This document shows, one piece after another, positions 61,901 to 64,000 of a DNA stretch of 64,000 nucleotides; the stretch's first letter is position 1, and the number at the start of each line of letters is the position of its first letter. Position numbers and translations under genes: made by a program. The notes below the pieces were generated by a model. The model searched no databases and was not told where the DNA came from. It worked only from the letters and a program-made list of their open reading frames with translations. The DNA comes from CAZGMJ01 sp964526785 (GTDB lineage Bacteria; Planctomycetota; Phycisphaerae; Sedimentisphaerales; Anaerobacaceae), in assembly GCA_964526785.1 (NCBI GenBank), contig CAZGMJ010000005.1, positions 111,144 through 175,143 on the forward strand, written 5' to 3'.

Positions 61901-61964
61901 AAAAACGCCTCCGCTCCGACCTTGTCACCCTGAGCGAAGCGCAGCCCCCCGTGTCATTCCGAGC
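61901..61964 (+). repeat. Intergenic repeat, copy 1
   Basis: Starts AAAAACGCCTCCGCTCCGAC and continues cttgtcaccctgagcgaag and gtgtcattccgagc. Nearly identical to the copy at 62116-62177. The CACCCTGAGCGAAG and CATTCCGAGC parts recall the GTCATTCTGAGCGAAG-type elements scattered in many environmental genomes. Confidence 0.75.
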
Positions 61965-62115
61965 ACACCGCTCTTTGTCATCTCGACCGGAGTCTCGACA
62001 TAAGTCGAGACGCAGCGGAGAGATATCCGCACCGATCAGGAAGCTACGCCCGCAAGTGCCACAACCCCTGTCATCCCGGCCCGCCGGGATGGCAATCTCA
62101 CTACGCACGAATGCG

Positions 62116-62177
62116 AAAAATCCCTCCGCTCCGATCTTGTCACCCTGAGCGAAGCGCAACCCCCGTGTCATTCCGAG
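62116..62177 (+). repeat. Intergenic repeat, copy 2
   Basis: Second copy, 62 bases, with the same order of blocks as copy 1; the flank continues into gagcggagcgaagtcgagg. Spacing between copies is 215 bases. Confidence 0.75.
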
Positions 62178-62529
62178 CGGAGCGGAGCGAAGTCGAGGAA
62201 TCTGCCCGCGAACAAACTCCACTCCAGCAGCGCGGCCTCGCCACCGACAAGGCCCTGCCCTTCTGCATGCCGGACACTCGGCAGGTTTGGCTGGGCTATG
62301 CCTGAGTACCCGGATCACCCGCGAGGGGGAGGCCCCTACTCGCCAAGCCAAGGGGGGAGAATGACACAAAGATTCGTCTTCACGGTGGAAAAAGTCCCCG
62401 TTAGCAGAAAATGTTCATTGACAAGTCCGGCAGACATCGTGGACGATTTCTCTGATGGAGATGCCTCCATTGACCCGTGGCTAGTGGACCCATGGGGAGT
62501 CGGCCTCTTGAGATAGAAAGGTGGATTTT

Positions 62530-63105
62530 GTGACACAGCTATGTTCTAGGCGGCAAACGTTGGCCATTTTGTTTCTTCTGTGCTCCTTTTGTGGAGGGTG
62601 TCGAGATTCCGATTTCTCGACGGACCCACCTGCTGGGGAGACGATACGGGCGACCAATGTGATACGCCAGAAACTTGGTGTCCGAGAGATCAAGGACACA
62701 TGGAGCTTCTATGGCAGACGTTCAGACGCAGAGGACTGGCTGCTTGAAGGAGCGAACGCGAAGCCAGCAAAACGAGTGCAATATGATAAGGAATACAAGA
62801 ACATACTATGGGAGCAGGATTACTATTACAGTGGACGTATGATCCCCAGTATCGATGGCGAAGGCGGACCGACAGAGGAGATGCTAACGGTGACTTACAG
62901 CTACGCCTGCGAGCATTTCACTTTTGTTGCCAAGACTGACAATCCAGCAGTACAATCCCTGGAAGATCACATATGCTGGAATGTCCAGCCGAGTCTACCC
63001 AAGTGCGCGTGCCAGAAGAGCGGATTCAGGGCTCAGACAAACGAGGAAACACTGAAGGTGGTCGATAAGATACTTGAAATATGGGGTATCGATCGGTTGA
63101 AGTAA
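62530..63105 (+). CDS. Hypothetical lipoprotein
   Basis: A 191-residue protein. The N-terminus has a hydrophobic segment and lipobox (SFCGGC), with Cys at about 24, so lipid-anchored. The remainder has a YxxDxEYKNILWEQDYYYSG-like stretch and a Cys-rich end (CWNVQPSLPKCACQKSG). No family recognised. GTG 62530 is preferred because AGAAAGG precedes it; GTG 62521 is an in-frame alternative. Base composition is more AT-rich than most of the window. Confidence 0.6.
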   Translation: MTQLCSRRQTLAILFLLCSFCGGCRDSDFSTDPPAGETIRATNVIRQKLGVREIKDTWSFYGRRSDAEDWLLEGANAKPAKRVQYDKEYKNILWEQDYYYSGRMIPSIDGEGGPTEEMLTVTYSYACEHFTFVAKTDNPAVQSLEDHICWNVQPSLPKCACQKSGFRAQTNEETLKVVDKILEIWGIDRLK

Positions 63106-63265
63106 GAGGGCCACCGACATATCGCTCCACGACAATTTGCCTTATGCCCTGAGACAATCCATTGAGTTACTATTGGTGACTTTCTTGTCGCTCCTTAGGA
63201 CAACTCCTCATGAGGAGGCTGATTCTTGGCCGTCGGATTGACTGAGGATATATCGGATCTGCAAC

Positions 63266-63940
63266 ATGAAGTTCAAACAAACAGATAGTGCTGCTCGTGC
63301 CATCCATTGTGTGCTTCTTATTCTGGCTTTAGCGGCGTGGGCAGCTACTGCCGGGGCCCAGTGCACAACTCCATGTGACTCCCCGGAATGCAGAGAATCT
63401 TTCCCACAGATATCATTCTCAAGTACCGTCTGCGACCTTGGGGAGATAGGGTCCGGCTCACGTCATACCTGTGAATTCAAATTCACCAATTCCGGATCAG
63501 GGCGCCTTGAAGTCACAAGCATGAAGAGCACATGTGGTTGTACAGTGCTGGATTTGCCCCCAGGAGAGTACGAGCCGAATGAATGTGGAACAATCAAGGC
63601 GACCTACACTGCTTCTCGAGCGGCGGGCACAGCCCGCAAGCACATATACGTTTCCTCCAATGACAAGACCAATCCCGTGATGAGAAGCAAGACCGTGGAC
63701 GCAAAGGCAGGCCCCTTGCCCCGGCGTTGCCTGCATGTCGTTCATGCAAGGCGATCGAGAGAGAGGGCTGTCGCAGATGCCTGCATCGAGAATGGCCCGT
63801 CTCTCGGATCGCAAAAGGGCCGTCCGGCCCGCAACGCCATCCTATATATCCTGCCAATCATCCCGAAATCCTGTACCGGCGTCAAAGACGCCCCCCGGCG
63901 ATGCGCACATGCCCCGGTGGTCGGTTGGCCAAACCCGTGA
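63266..63940 (+). pseudogene. DUF1573 protein with 3' end replaced by a repeat
   Basis: The first ~145 residues form an exported DUF1573 domain: a signal peptide, then FSSTVCDLGEIGSGSRHTCEFKFTN and STCGCTVLDLP, and VSSNDKTNP. The usual C-terminal strand after NDKTNP is replaced from about 63680 by a sequence repeated at 63940-64000 (period 260 bases). The downstream codons continue as LPRRCLHVVHARRSRERA..., unlike any DUF1573. The frame is open but the fold is probably incomplete. DUF1573 proteins are periplasmic beta-sandwich proteins of unknown role. Confidence 0.65.
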
Positions 63941-64000
63941 TGCGCAGCAGCACAGCGGACGCAAAGGAAGCCCCCTTGCCCCGGCGTTGCCTGCATGTCG
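63680..64000. repeat. Roughly 260-bp tandem repeat running off the window
   Basis: The block ccccttgccccggcgttgcc appears ending at 63730 and again at 63990, preceded both times by a cccgtgatg...gcaaagg stretch and followed by ctgcatgtcg. Period is 260 bases. The second copy reaches the window edge, so copy number is unknown. Short minus-strand frames beginning MQATPGQG recur in each copy. Confidence 0.8.

Larger units (their letters stand above)
61799..62529. other. Intergenic region of 731 bases with dispersed repeats
   Basis: No credible gene was seen. It holds two copies of an intergenic repeat (61901-61964 and 62116-62177), listed separately. Short frames lack ribosome-binding sites and overlap the repeats. 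Confidence 0.55.

Overview
The window looks like chromosomal DNA of a free-living, polysaccharide-degrading Planctomycetota bacterium, most likely a Phycisphaerae/Sedimentisphaerales-type lineage. This is inferred from gene content only: exported proteins ending in dockerin-like calcium-loop pairs, a PEP-CTERM protein with the APGAILLGSLGVG-type tail, an H-X9-DG-type pseudopilin, PPC-domain and HEAT-repeat exported proteins, Gfo/Idh/MocA oxidoreductases with twin-arginine signals, and several secreted glycoside hydrolases (GH16, GH51-like, sialidase). One tRNA-Pro was found; no rRNA, CRISPR array or intact insertion sequence was seen.

Layout. 1-6.3 kb: macrodomain protein, zinc alcohol dehydrogenase, Wza-type polysaccharide export lipoprotein, a membrane protein and a large exported PPC-domain protein. 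6.4-11.1 kb: tRNA-Pro and an iron region (dtxR-type regulator, feoA, feoB, then an OprB-like porin). Two nearly identical palindromic operators sit inside the promoters of the regulator and of the porin. 11.1-15.9 kb (minus): metal ABC uptake locus with two permeases, a binding protein, a porin and a small CxxC protein, but no ATPase. 16-25.9 kb: exported trypsin-like protease, then sugar-nucleotide/exopolysaccharide genes (epimerase, RfaH/UpxY-like NusG, DegT aminotransferase, UDP-sugar dehydrogenase), an ATP-grasp enzyme, a methyltransferase, a DUF2723-like membrane protein and a mannose-6-phosphate isomerase. 26-31.5 kb (minus): an amidase, then a cluster that appears zinc-linked: a His-rich polytopic membrane protein, a Fur/Zur-type repressor, a small His/CxxC protein, two related exported dockerin-type proteins and a pseudopilin. 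A perfect 15-bp palindrome overlaps its promoter.

31.7-41.4 kb: MlaE/MlaF lipid transporter pair, a decayed PEP-CTERM gene and an intact one, gpmA, a DHH phosphoesterase, a Cys-rich mini-protein, a five-haem cytochrome followed by a cytochrome c/beta-barrel fusion, and a GH16 hydrolase. 41.4-46.4 kb: an AT-richer island with a 1438-residue NACHT NTPase ending in six near-identical 49-residue repeats, preceded by a small membrane protein and followed by a mini zinc-ribbon ORF. It is the best candidate for an anti-phage or self/non-self recognition system. 46.6-61.8 kb: mostly exported catabolic proteins, plus a radical-SAM enzyme, a nucleoside-type MFS transporter and a thioesterase. 61.8-64 kb: repeat-rich sequence with a lipoprotein and a DUF1573 gene whose 3' end is replaced by a roughly 260-bp repeat running off the window.

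How it works together. Three metal-handling loci (DtxR/Feo/porin; ABC/porin/CxxC; Zur/His-rich transporter/secreted His proteins) point to strong metal limitation. The export and hydrolase genes point to a polysaccharide-scavenging, capsule-making lifestyle. All functional assignments come from reading motifs by eye; no database search was run.
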